From a virus: 35,773 nucleotides of DNA. Under the pieces are notes generated by a model. That model saw only the letters and a program-made list of their open reading frames with translations. It was not told the origin of the DNA and searched no databases. Position 1 is the first letter of the stretch. Each line of letters opens with the position of its first letter. Where the stretch lies: the IMG/VR virus record IMGVR_UViG_3300022866_000003, positions 1 through 35,773 of that record. One strand, given 5' to 3'. Positions 15,099 through 22,549 of this stretch are shown here, one piece after another. The position numbers and the translations under genes were made by a program.

Positions 15099-15183
15099 AC
15101 GGTGGCTTGGAAACAGCCTGAGCCGTTTTAAAGAGATAATATTTTAAAAGTGCCTACACTAAGGGGGCGTCAGTCCCTTTTTT
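15099..15183 (+). ncRNA. Structured intergenic RNA ending in a terminator
   Basis: A 135-bp gap. First comes a two-part hairpin: ACGG/CCGT enclosing GGCT/AGCC with loop TGGAAAC, then TTTTA. About 35 nt later an eight-pair hairpin AAGGGGGC-GTCA-GTCCCTTT runs into T6 (15161-15183), an intrinsic terminator. The pair could be a small RNA with its own terminator or simply tandem 3' structures. No known family recognised. Confidence 0.45.
15161..15183 (+). terminator. Intrinsic terminator 4
   Basis: Eight pairs (two GU) around GTCA, followed by a T-run. Separates the small-gene cluster with the ArdC-like gene from the next unit. Confidence 0.75.
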
Positions 15184-15212
15184 GTTATTACTTAACTATA
15201 AGGAGAAGGATG

Positions 15213-15344
15213 ATGATGACATTTGATACAGATAAACTTGATGAGTTTTGTGAGCTAGCCTTTGGACATACTAACTGGGAGTTTCTTGTTACAGACGAAG
15301 GTAAAATAGTAGTCCAATTTAATAAGGAGCCTGGTGATGACTAA
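15213..15344 (+). CDS. Small protein, unknown
   Basis: 43 aa (MMTFDTDKLDEFCELAFGHT). Three tandem ATGs follow AGGAGAAGG; the middle one has 7-nt spacing. The longer frame from 15150 starts within terminator 4 and is rejected. Overlaps the next gene by 8 nt. Confidence 0.6.
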   Translation: MMTFDTDKLDEFCELAFGHTNWEFLVTDEGKIVVQFNKEPGDD

Positions 15345-15489
15345 TCAAGAAAGAGACTTAATAAGAAACATTGAAGATAGAGTATATGTTTGGACACAAC
15401 TAGAGCTAAAACCTGGTGAAAACTTTCATGATAACTACCGAAAGAACTTAGTTAATTTTATTGAATTATTAATAAAACATGTTGAGTAA
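15337..15489 (+). CDS. Small protein, unknown
   Basis: 50 aa (MTNQERDLIRNIEDRVYVWT), helical. AAGGAG lies upstream. Its last codons overlap the -35 element of promoter D. Confidence 0.55.
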   Translation: MTNQERDLIRNIEDRVYVWTQLELKPGENFHDNYRKNLVNFIELLIKHVE

Positions 15490-15510
15490 TTATTAATGTT
15501 GTGTTATACT
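15482..15510 (+). promoter_or_regulatory. Promoter D (replication operon)
   Basis: TTGAGT, 17-bp spacer ending TGT, TATACT, then TA-TAGTAT. The expected start is near 15517, about 23 nt before the zinc-finger gene that leads the primase-helicase-polymerase operon. Confidence 0.8.
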
Positions 15511-15521
15511 TATAGTATAAC
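15503..15521 (+). promoter_or_regulatory. Perfect dyad over the -10 of promoter D
   Basis: GTTATACT-TAT-AGTATAAC, 8+3+8 bases, exactly covering the -10 and start region. Could be a repressor operator. Confidence 0.55.
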
Positions 15522-15539
15522 TTAACTAAAGGAAATTGT

Positions 15540-15731
15540 ATGAGATGCCAAGCATGTGATCAGAACTTAACAGACTTTGAATCAACAAGGAAACATATAG
15601 ATACTCATGAGTTTGTTGACCTATGTAATAATTGTTTTCATTCTATTCAACAAGACATAGATCAAACAGAGGAACGAGATGACTTACGTCATGCTGATGA
15701 CGATGATATTGATTGGATAAATGATGAGTAA
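15540..15731 (+). CDS. Small zinc-finger protein
   Basis: 63 aa. Cys3-x2-Cys6 and Cys29-x2-Cys32 form a treble-clef or DksA-like finger (MRCQACDQNL, DLCNNCF), followed by a very acidic tail (HADDDDIDWINDE). Short proteins of this kind recur at the head of replication operons in marine podoviruses; possibly a transcription modulator. AAAGGAAA precedes the ATG. Overlaps the primase start by 11 nt. Confidence 0.7.
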   Translation: MRCQACDQNLTDFESTRKHIDTHEFVDLCNNCFHSIQQDIDQTEERDDLRHADDDDIDWINDE

Positions 15732-16422
15732 CTTTATTAAACTAGGACCATGTCCACACTGTGGTAGTAAGGACAATAGGGCTGAGTATGAGAATGGGTA
15801 CTGGTGCTTTGGATGTAGTAAGTATGAATCTAAAGAGGATACTGAATCCTTAAGAGACAGGATCCGTAGGAAAGATACTGTGACTAGCATCCATTCAGAT
15901 GCAATGATTGATACGGTAACAGACATACCGCAGCAAGCAATGAGATGGTTACTTAAATATAATATAACACTTGAGGAGATTAAGATGTATGGAATCAAAT
16001 GGAATCCTGCTCGTAAACTATTAGTATTAATACAGAACAGTAACTACTGGCAAGCTAGGAACTTTGGCTTAGGCAGCATAAAGTATATGTCTCAAGGTAT
16101 TAAACCCTTGACTATATATGGAGAAGGTGATACGATAGTACTAGTAGAGGATGTACTGTCTGCTATTAAGATAGCAAGATGTAGAGGTGCAGGCTTATGT
16201 GCCACTCCTTTGCTTGGCTCTTCAGTAAGCAAGCAATCGATGTCACAATTAATTAAAGACTATAAACATATATATGTATGGTTAGATAGGGATAAGGCTA
16301 AGTCGGCAGTAGATATAAAGAATAAGTTTCGTTCATTAGGTGTTGTTAGTAAGGCTATCATAACAGACTTAGATCCTAAAGAATATAATAAAACGGAGAT
16401 AATAGAATGGTTGAAGAGTTAA
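15721..16422 (+). CDS. DNA primase (zinc-binding + TOPRIM domains)
   Basis: 233 aa, corresponding to the N-terminal half of T7 gp4. Zinc finger: Cys11, Cys14, Cys29, Cys32 (CPHCGS, WCFGCS), which reads the priming site. The TOPRIM fold follows: VLVEDVLSAIKI with its catalytic Glu (about residue 144), then YVWLDRDKAK with the DxD pair. It ends directly after TOPRIM, so the helicase is a separate gene, overlapping by 16 nt. Makes RNA primers for lagging-strand synthesis. Confidence 0.9.
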   Translation: MMSNFIKLGPCPHCGSKDNRAEYENGYWCFGCSKYESKEDTESLRDRIRRKDTVTSIHSDAMIDTVTDIPQQAMRWLLKYNITLEEIKMYGIKWNPARKLLVLIQNSNYWQARNFGLGSIKYMSQGIKPLTIYGEGDTIVLVEDVLSAIKIARCRGAGLCATPLLGSSVSKQSMSQLIKDYKHIYVWLDRDKAKSAVDIKNKFRSLGVVSKAIITDLDPKEYNKTEIIEWLKS

Positions 16423-17642
16423 TAATAAAGTTATTCTGTATGGATAGGACATACTATACTAAGTACTATAAGTATATTAACCTATCTTACATTAGAAAGA
16501 ATTTCCCTGGACATCTTAAGATATTTATGGTAATACATAACTACTATCTTAACAGTACTAGTGATAGCATGGACCAATCAGCATTAGAGTTAGCATACCA
16601 TAGTAGCTACCTACTAGCTGATAGTGAACGGGATGAACTTACTGTACTAGTAACCAGAATCATGGGCTTAGAGGTTACTGTGTGTAACGTAGTTACCTAC
16701 CTGGATGAGCATCGTAAACGTTGTGTAGCAGGTGAGTTAGCTAAGGTAGCACTAGATGTTGAGGATGGTACTGCTAAGTTAGAAGACTTACTTGATAAGG
16801 TAAATGAGTTTGAACACCAACAGATAGAGATAGAAGAAGCTAAGCCTGTGAACATGGACTTACTAGACCTATATCAATCTCAGATACAGACACCTGGACT
16901 AAGGTGGAGACTACACTGGCTTAACCAATCATTAGGATCACTAAGACAGGGAGACTTTGGCTTTATCTTTGCTAGACCAGAGACAGGTAAGACTACCTTC
17001 CTAGCTAGTGAGATGACACACATGGTAACACAGACAGAGGGTGACATACTATGGTTCAACAACGAAGAACAAGGTAAAAAGGTGGCAGTACGTTGCTTTC
17101 AAGCACTGTTCGGTGTAACTAACAAGACTTTGTTTGATAACAAAGAAGAGAACGCTGCTAGGTATAGAGAAATAGTAGGTAATAGAATACAGATATATGA
17201 TTACGAAGATAGTAGTAGTGCCTCAAGGGTAGAGGCTATCATTAAAGAGACTAACCCTTCGTTGATTATCTTTGATCAGATAGATAAGATAAAAGGATTC
17301 AAGTCAGATAGGTATGACCTTGAGCTTAAGAAGATATACCAATGGGCTAGAGAGATAGCTAAGAAGTATGCACCAGTCATTGCTGTATCTCAAGCAGGTG
17401 GTAGTGGTGAAGGTAAGGTATGGCTAACAATGGATGATGTAGACAGCAGCAAGACTGCGAAGCAAGGTGAAGCTGACTGGATACTAGGCATAGGTAAGGA
17501 ACAAGACAACACTAGTAACATGAGGTACTTAAACATTAGTAAGAATAAACTACTTGGTGACCATGATACACTGCCTGATCTTAGGCATGGTAACAAACAA
17601 GTCATGATTAAACCTGACATAGCTAGGTATGAAGAACTATAA
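16407..17642 (+). CDS. Replicative DNA helicase (DnaB/gp4 type)
   Basis: 411 aa. An N-terminal helical region of about 150 residues precedes the RecA-type motor. Walker A is ARPETGKTT (Lys195), then WFNNEEQGKK (the motif 1a region) and SLIIFDQIDKI (Walker B). AVSQAGGSGEG and the KTAKQGEADWILGI stretch fit motifs H3/H4. It is the C-terminal half of T7 gp4 as a free-standing gene, but its N-terminal extension is more like that of a DnaB protein. Expected to form a hexamer on the lagging strand with the separate primase. Confidence 0.9.
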   Translation: MVEELIIKLFCMDRTYYTKYYKYINLSYIRKNFPGHLKIFMVIHNYYLNSTSDSMDQSALELAYHSSYLLADSERDELTVLVTRIMGLEVTVCNVVTYLDEHRKRCVAGELAKVALDVEDGTAKLEDLLDKVNEFEHQQIEIEEAKPVNMDLLDLYQSQIQTPGLRWRLHWLNQSLGSLRQGDFGFIFARPETGKTTFLASEMTHMVTQTEGDILWFNNEEQGKKVAVRCFQALFGVTNKTLFDNKEENAARYREIVGNRIQIYDYEDSSSASRVEAIIKETNPSLIIFDQIDKIKGFKSDRYDLELKKIYQWAREIAKKYAPVIAVSQAGGSGEGKVWLTMDDVDSSKTAKQGEADWILGIGKEQDNTSNMRYLNISKNKLLGDHDTLPDLRHGNKQVMIKPDIARYEEL

Positions 17643-17707
17643 CGCACTGATACCAAGGGATTTGACTAGCCCCCCTAATGAGGTATCCCCATACTCGAGG
17701 AGAACGT

Positions 17708-18880
17708 ATGAAGTATCTAACAATAGACGTAGAAACAACGATAAGTAACAAAGGTAATCCCTTTGATAAGACTAACAAGTTAGTTATGGTAGGCTATAAG
17801 GTGTACAAAACTGATACAGTTACCACACACAAGATAGAATACTCCGTTGACCCCTATAAGGAATCACTAGACAACATCCAAATAGCCGTGGATGAGTGCG
17901 ATGTGCTTGTAGGGTTTAATATTAAGTTTGACTTGCATTGGTTACGTAGATATGGTATAAAGTTTAATCATAAAAGGATATGGGATTGTCAGTTAGCACA
18001 GTACATACTCTCTTACCAAGAGAATGCCTATCCTTCATTGAATAGTACTGCTGAATTCTATGAGCTAGGTACGAAGTTAGACGAAGTTAAGGAGAATTAC
18101 TGGAAGAATGGGATAGATACTACTGAGGTACCTGAAGAGATACTAACTGACTACCTAGTACAAGATGTTAAACTAACAGAACAAGTAATGATAATGCAGC
18201 AAGTAGAAATACTTAAGCAGCCACACTTGAAACGACTACTGTCGCTACATAACCAAGACCTATTGGTACTACAAGAGATTGAGTATCAAGGGATGAAGTA
18301 TGACTATGAACATTCTAAAGTATTAGGAGATGAACTATATGAACAGATCGACAAACTTAACGCAAGGCTTCTTAACCATCATGCTTACCCTGATTTTAAT
18401 CCCAGTTCTGGTGAGCATCTATCTGCTTTTCTTTACGGTGGGATCATTAAGGAGCGTTTTCAACGCCCCATTGGACATTATAAATCTGGCTTACGGATTG
18501 GCGAAGTCAAATATAAGTGGGAAGAAAAGGACAAAGAATTCCCTAGACGAGTAGCACCTTTACCTAAGACTGAGCTTAAGAAAGGAGGCTTCTTTAGTAT
18601 CAATGAAGATACTCTTAAGAATCTTAAGCCTCGTACCAACGAGGGTAAAGATATACTAAACATAATACTAACAAGGTCTACACTACAGAAACGTATGACA
18701 ACATACTATCATGGTGTGCCTGAACTAATTGACAAGATGAACTGGAGTGGTGGTATAATACATGGTCAGCTTAATCAATGTAGGACTAAGACGGGTAGGT
18801 TAAGTAGCTCTGCTCCTAACTTACAAAACTTTGATGGAGAGATTAAAACTCTCTTCCCTTCACGATATGGAGAAACATAA
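17708..18880 (+). CDS. DNA polymerase A, part 1 (3'-5' exonuclease, thumb, start of palm)
   Basis: 390 aa from the ATG with GGAG 5 nt upstream. Exonuclease motifs: Exo I Asp7/Glu9 (TIDVETT), Exo II LVGFNIKFDLHW, Exo III DYLVQDVKL. The thumb follows, then the conserved RTKTGRLSSSAPNLQN about 25 residues before the end. Translation stops after KTLFPSRYGET, exactly where other family A enzymes run into motif A. The rest of the palm and the fingers are encoded at 19127-19837, past a separate 81-codon ORF. Part 1 and part 2 are in the same phase. Confidence 0.9.
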   Translation: MKYLTIDVETTISNKGNPFDKTNKLVMVGYKVYKTDTVTTHKIEYSVDPYKESLDNIQIAVDECDVLVGFNIKFDLHWLRRYGIKFNHKRIWDCQLAQYILSYQENAYPSLNSTAEFYELGTKLDEVKENYWKNGIDTTEVPEEILTDYLVQDVKLTEQVMIMQQVEILKQPHLKRLLSLHNQDLLVLQEIEYQGMKYDYEHSKVLGDELYEQIDKLNARLLNHHAYPDFNPSSGEHLSAFLYGGIIKERFQRPIGHYKSGLRIGEVKYKWEEKDKEFPRRVAPLPKTELKKGGFFSINEDTLKNLKPRTNEGKDILNIILTRSTLQKRMTTYYHGVPELIDKMNWSGGIIHGQLNQCRTKTGRLSSSAPNLQNFDGEIKTLFPSRYGET

Positions 18881-19125
18881 TGTTATATAATAATCAAGAC
18901 GGATACACTGCAGAAGAAGAAGAAGCATGGGAAGCTAAAGAAAAACAACAAGCACAAGAGGAAGCACATAAACATTTTGTTATACAAGAGTTTAGTGATT
19001 TAATCCTAATAGAAGGACCCGCCTCAGTACTAGGTGCTATGAAGAAAGAAGCACGGACTGAACTAACAGATACTATACTACATCAGTATGTTAAACGTAG
19101 TGTAGAAGCTAACGCAGGATTATAA
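18880..19125 (+). CDS. Unknown ORF inserted between the polymerase halves
   Basis: 81 aa in a different frame from both polymerase parts, starting on the TAA of part 1 (TAATG) and ending 1 nt before part 2. The N-terminal 40 residues are a charged helix (EEEEAWEAKEKQQAQEEAHK, likely coiled coil), followed by a small mixed domain (FSDLILIEGPASVLGAMKKE). No intein, HNH, GIY-YIG or LAGLIDADG motif is visible. It may help assemble the two polymerase parts or may be an unrelated passenger. Confidence 0.7.
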   Translation: MLYNNQDGYTAEEEEAWEAKEKQQAQEEAHKHFVIQEFSDLILIEGPASVLGAMKKEARTELTDTILHQYVKRSVEANAGL

Positions 19126-19126
19126 T

Positions 19127-19837
19127 ATGATACTTAACGCAGATGCTAAGGCTCTCGAGTGGGTGTGTGCTACCTACCTATCACAGGATGAGATAGCTAT
19201 AAAAGAAATACTAGCAGAGATAGATCAACATACAGATAACCAAGAAAGGTTTGGCTTACCTAGTAGATTGATTGCTAAGACATTCGTGTTTAGATTAATC
19301 TATGGTGGTAGTGCATTCAGTTATGCTAATGATCCTAACTTTAAAGATATAGGTGATGAGAAGTTTTGGCAGAACATCATTGAACAATTCTATCTCAAGT
19401 ATAAGGGATTAAAAGCATGGCATGATAAGATAATGTTTGATGTTAAGCAGACGAATAAACTAGTGATGCCAACAGGCAGAACGTATAAGTACCTACCTGA
19501 GACGAACAGTATGGGCAATGTAAAGTATCCACGTACTAGGATACTCAACTACCCAGTACAGGGCTTAGGAGCTGACCTTATGACACTAGCACGGGTTAGT
19601 TTATTCAACAAGATAAAAGATATGGAAGGTGTAACATTGATCAATACTGTACATGATAGTATCATGGTTGACTATGATCCAGAAGTATGTTATACTAATA
19701 GTATAGTACAGATAGTTAAAGATTCTTTTACTAATGTTCCTGCAAACTTTAATAGGATCTTTGGTAAAGAATTCAACTTACCCATGAGGGTTGATATACA
19801 AGTAGGAAATTCATGGGGTTCTTTAAACGATATATAA
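19127..19837 (+). CDS. DNA polymerase A, part 2 (palm motif A, fingers, motif C)
   Basis: 236 aa. Motif A begins at once: Asp6 in LNADAKALEW. Motif B (O-helix) is RLIAKTFVFRLIYGG; the residue equivalent to E. coli Pol I 762 is Phe, whereas T7 has Tyr. Motif C is TVHDSIMVD, with Ser in place of the usual Glu after the catalytic Asp. The NYPVQGLGADLMTLA helix and a C-terminal LPMRVDIQVGNSW complete the palm. No polymerase activity is possible without part 1's template-binding surface, so the two products must associate. Confidence 0.9.
   Translation: MILNADAKALEWVCATYLSQDEIAIKEILAEIDQHTDNQERFGLPSRLIAKTFVFRLIYGGSAFSYANDPNFKDIGDEKFWQNIIEQFYLKYKGLKAWHDKIMFDVKQTNKLVMPTGRTYKYLPETNSMGNVKYPRTRILNYPVQGLGADLMTLARVSLFNKIKDMEGVTLINTVHDSIMVDYDPEVCYTNSIVQIVKDSFTNVPANFNRIFGKEFNLPMRVDIQVGNSWGSLNDI
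19668..19696 (+). promoter_or_regulatory. Promoter F (inside polymerase part 2, before ssb)
   Basis: TTGACT, 17-bp spacer ending TATGT, TATACT, then AA-TAGTAT; TATACT-AAT-AGTATA is also an inverted repeat. Expected start near 19703, about 145 nt before the SSB gene. Confidence 0.75.
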
Positions 19838-19846
19838 GGAGAAGTT

Positions 19847-20389
19847 ATGCAAGTAAATGTCGTGGACGTATCGAGTTTAAATACTCATCAAGCTAAGAAT
19901 GGTAGAAATTACCAGTCATTAGAGATCATGTATAAGAATGATCAAGGGCAAGCACAGAGTAAGAAGCTTATGTCCTTTGCTAACCCTGACGTATTTAAGG
20001 CAGCACAAAGTTGGGAGAAAGGAAATGTAATACACGTTAGCACAGAGAAAGACGCTAATGGATATTGGCAATGGACAGCAGTAGGTAATGCAGATAACAC
20101 ACAGGATACTAATTCTGGTAATACTGCAGTAGCTACTCAAGCCAAAGCTCCTGTTGGTAAGTCTGGTGGTAATTGGGAGACGACTGATGAGAGACAAGCT
20201 AGGCAAGTAATGATAGTCCGTCAATCATCATTAAGTAATGCAGTAGCTACCCTAGCACTATCAGCTACTAAAGCATCAGCTAATGATGTAATTAGTTTAG
20301 CTAAGTTATATGAAGGATTTGTACTGGGTAATACATCATCTAGTCCTGAACCTGACATGGAAGACTTAGCTTCCGATATCCCTTTTTAG
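19847..20389 (+). CDS. ssb: Single-stranded DNA-binding protein
   Basis: 180 aa. The N-terminal 85 residues read as an OB fold (NGRNYQSLEIMYKND, KLMSFANPDVFKAAQSW, VIHVSTEKDANGYWQW). A Gly/Asn/Thr linker follows and the chain ends in the acidic tip DLASDIPF, the classical SSB tail that recruits other replication proteins. AAGGAG precedes the ATG. Promoter F and the polymerase end lie just upstream. Confidence 0.85.
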   Translation: MQVNVVDVSSLNTHQAKNGRNYQSLEIMYKNDQGQAQSKKLMSFANPDVFKAAQSWEKGNVIHVSTEKDANGYWQWTAVGNADNTQDTNSGNTAVATQAKAPVGKSGGNWETTDERQARQVMIVRQSSLSNAVATLALSATKASANDVISLAKLYEGFVLGNTSSSPEPDMEDLASDIPF

Positions 20390-20398
20390 GAGACTATA

Positions 20399-20713
20399 AT
20401 GACTAACAAAAGAAAGGAAAAGTACTACGCTGCAGGATCTATAGTGGTAATTCTATTGTTTATTGCGTTCTATAATAAACTACAGATTCCTACTACTATA
20501 GCACCAGTAGTTGCAATAGCTACAGAGTTTACCACAAGCATTGTCCCTGAGTTAGAGGTTATACCTGAACTACCAGAGATACTGGGTGTTGCTTTAACAG
20601 CAGTAGAGGATCTACCTGAACTATTTATTGCTGACTTACCTGAATTAGCAGGTGATCCAGTACTATCAGTAGATAAACTACCTCATCTAACTCTACCTCC
20701 TTTACAAGGATAG
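20399..20713 (+). CDS. Membrane-anchored Pro-Glu-Leu repeat protein
   Basis: 104 aa. Basic start (MTNKRKEKYY), one membrane span (about residues 12-25, GSIVVILLFIAFY), then an extended segment with five LPEL/VPEL-type repeats (IVPELEV, IPELPEI, DLPELFI, DLPELAG, KLPHLTLPPL). The predicted topology is N-in with the repeats outside the cytoplasmic membrane. It resembles no family I know. A stiff periplasmic spacer, a spanin-like factor or an exclusion protein are all possible. GGAG precedes the start. Confidence 0.65.
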   Translation: MTNKRKEKYYAAGSIVVILLFIAFYNKLQIPTTIAPVVAIATEFTTSIVPELEVIPELPEILGVALTAVEDLPELFIADLPELAGDPVLSVDKLPHLTLPPLQG

Positions 20714-20716
20714 CTT

Positions 20717-21472
20717 ATGTTAGCACTAATTGATCATGACTTAGTAATATTCCGTAGTGCAGCAAGTGCTGAGAATGATGAGTTAGGTATTGCTATATAT
20801 CGTGCTCAACAGTTATTAGATAACTTAATGGAGAAGACGAAGGCTACTGAGTATCGTGCCTTCATCTCATCCACTACTAACTTTAGGAAAGATATACTAC
20901 CTAGCTACAAGGCTAACAGGAAGGGTAGGGTAAAACCTAGACACCTGAAAGCATTACGAGAGTACGCACTAGAAAAGATGGGTGCAGAGGAAGCTCGCCA
21001 AGGGTTGGAGGCTGACGATGAAATGGCAATCTATCAAACTGATGATACGATTATTGTATCTTTAGATAAGGATTTATTGCAAGTCCCAGGTAAACATTTC
21101 TCATGGGAGATTAGTGGTAAGAATTGGAATAGACCTGATAAGTTCTTTACTCAAACAGAGTTAGGAGGAATCAGGTTATTCTATGAGCAATTCATTAAAG
21201 GTGATACGTCTGATAACATCATAGGTATCAAGGGTATGGGAGATAAGAAGTCTAAATTGATGTTAGCCAATTGCGAATCAGCTGAAGAGATGTTCGTCAT
21301 TGTTCAGGATCTTTACTCTGACAATGATAGGTTTATTCGTAATGGCTCATGTCTTTGGATGAAGAGGTTTCTCGAAGACAACTGGAAGGACAGATATGAT
21401 ACGCTTCAAAAGCAAACTGGAAGTGGCAGCATGGAAGCTACTGAAGAAGAACTTTCCCTCTACAACGTATGA
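20717..21472 (+). CDS. 5'-3' exonuclease (FEN/T7 gp6-like)
   Basis: 251 aa. Shows the flap-nuclease order: N-terminal LALIDHDLVIFR, the arch segment SYKANRKGR, EADDEM (metal-binding acids), VSLDKDLLQVPG, then GDTSDNIIGIKGMGDKKSK, the metal site with the helix-hairpin-helix DNA-binding loop. Removes RNA primers and degrades DNA ends during T7-type replication and recombination. Overlaps the endonuclease I gene by 77 nt. Confidence 0.9.
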   Translation: MLALIDHDLVIFRSAASAENDELGIAIYRAQQLLDNLMEKTKATEYRAFISSTTNFRKDILPSYKANRKGRVKPRHLKALREYALEKMGAEEARQGLEADDEMAIYQTDDTIIVSLDKDLLQVPGKHFSWEISGKNWNRPDKFFTQTELGGIRLFYEQFIKGDTSDNIIGIKGMGDKKSKLMLANCESAEEMFVIVQDLYSDNDRFIRNGSCLWMKRFLEDNWKDRYDTLQKQTGSGSMEATEEELSLYNV

Positions 21473-21779
21473 ACCTGACGTTATAGGATACATACAGCCA
21501 GAGAAGGGAAGGAAGTATAACCCTGACTTTAAGATGGCAAAGAATGTATACATAGAAGCAAAGGGTAAGTTAGACTTAGCAACAAGACAGAAGATGGTAT
21601 GGTTTAAAGAATGTAATCCAGAGGTATTGATTATATTCTTATTCATGAATCCATCTAATAAGATAACTAAACGTAGTAAAACATCATATGGACAATGGGC
21701 AACTAACGAAGGATTCCTTTGGTTAGACTTTAGGAAGAACTGGATAGATGCTTACAAGAATATGATCAAGGAGAACTAA
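21396..21779 (+). CDS. Endonuclease I (Holliday junction resolvase, T7 gp3-like)
   Basis: 127 aa. Active-site residues match T7 endonuclease I: Glu9 (SKLEVAAW), Asp44 (YNPDF), Glu54-x-Lys56 (YIEAKG), with the same Asp-x9-ExK spacing. Later SYGQWATNEG matches the T7 SYGEF segment. Debranches replicating DNA and can break down host DNA. Its start lies 77 nt inside the exonuclease gene in another frame. Confidence 0.9.
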   Translation: MIRFKSKLEVAAWKLLKKNFPSTTYEPDVIGYIQPEKGRKYNPDFKMAKNVYIEAKGKLDLATRQKMVWFKECNPEVLIIFLFMNPSNKITKRSKTSYGQWATNEGFLWLDFRKNWIDAYKNMIKEN

Positions 21780-21780
21780 G

Positions 21781-22548
21781 ATGAAAAAGCATTTAGTGAT
21801 TGGGGATACTCAGGTAAAGCCTGGGATATCCCTGTCCTATCTGTCATGGATAGGTAGATACATAGTAGACAAGCAGCCTGAAGTAATCATCATGATTGGT
21901 GACTTTGCTGACATGCCTAGCTTATCAAGCTATGATATAGGAAAGAAGTCATTCGAAGGAAGGACATACCAAGCAGATGTACGTGCAGCAGTTAAGGGTA
22001 TGGATACATTGTTAGCTCCAATGAGGGCTCTCAACAAGAGGCTATTAAAGGCTAAGAAGAAACAGTATAAACCTAAGATGGTACTGACTATGGGTAACCA
22101 TGAGCAGCGTATCAAGACAGCAATTGAGTATGATAGGAAGTTAGATGGTCTTATATCATTTGATGACTTACAGTATGAAGCAGCAGGATGGGATGTTATA
22201 CCTTTCCTGGAAGTTACAGAGATAGATGGTGTTGCTTACTCTCATTACTTTGCTAGTGGTGTCATGGGTAGACCTGTAACCTCTGCTAACGCACTCTTAA
22301 CTAAGAAACACATGAGTTGTGTAGCAGGACATCAACAAGGGCACTCAATCGCCTATGGACAGAACGCAGTAGGTGATCAGATGACTGCTATCATCAGTGG
22401 TAGCTGTTACATACATGATGAAGACTACTTATCACATCAGACTAACCAACACTGGAGAGGATTGTATATGTTACACAACGTAGTGAATGGATCATTCGAT
22501 GAATGTGCAGTACCATTACACTACTTGAAAAGAAAGTATGGTAAATAG
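21781..22548 (+). CDS. Calcineurin-like metallophosphoesterase
   Basis: 255 aa. Di-metal motifs in order: GDTQ (8-11), GDFAD (40-44), GNHE (105-108) and GHQQGH near residue 184. Phage enzymes of this type are found in replication operons of marine viruses; substrates (nucleotides or nucleic acid ends) are not known. AAGGAGAACTAAG precedes the ATG. The last gene before promoter B. Confidence 0.85.
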   Translation: MKKHLVIGDTQVKPGISLSYLSWIGRYIVDKQPEVIIMIGDFADMPSLSSYDIGKKSFEGRTYQADVRAAVKGMDTLLAPMRALNKRLLKAKKKQYKPKMVLTMGNHEQRIKTAIEYDRKLDGLISFDDLQYEAAGWDVIPFLEVTEIDGVAYSHYFASGVMGRPVTSANALLTKKHMSCVAGHQQGHSIAYGQNAVGDQMTAIISGSCYIHDEDYLSHQTNQHWRGLYMLHNVVNGSFDECAVPLHYLKRKYGK

Positions 22549-22549
22549 C

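Noticed and set aside
17649-17687. GATACC...GGTATC inverted repeat and TTGACT before the polymerase gene as a sixth promoter
   Set aside because: No acceptable -10 at 16-18 bp; the stem is short and loosely spaced.
18880-19125. Intein, intron or homing endonuclease in the polymerase gap
   Set aside because: No Cys/Ser-start and His-Asn splice residues, no HNH, GIY-YIG or LAGLIDADG motif, and the gap is filled by one overlapping ORF.
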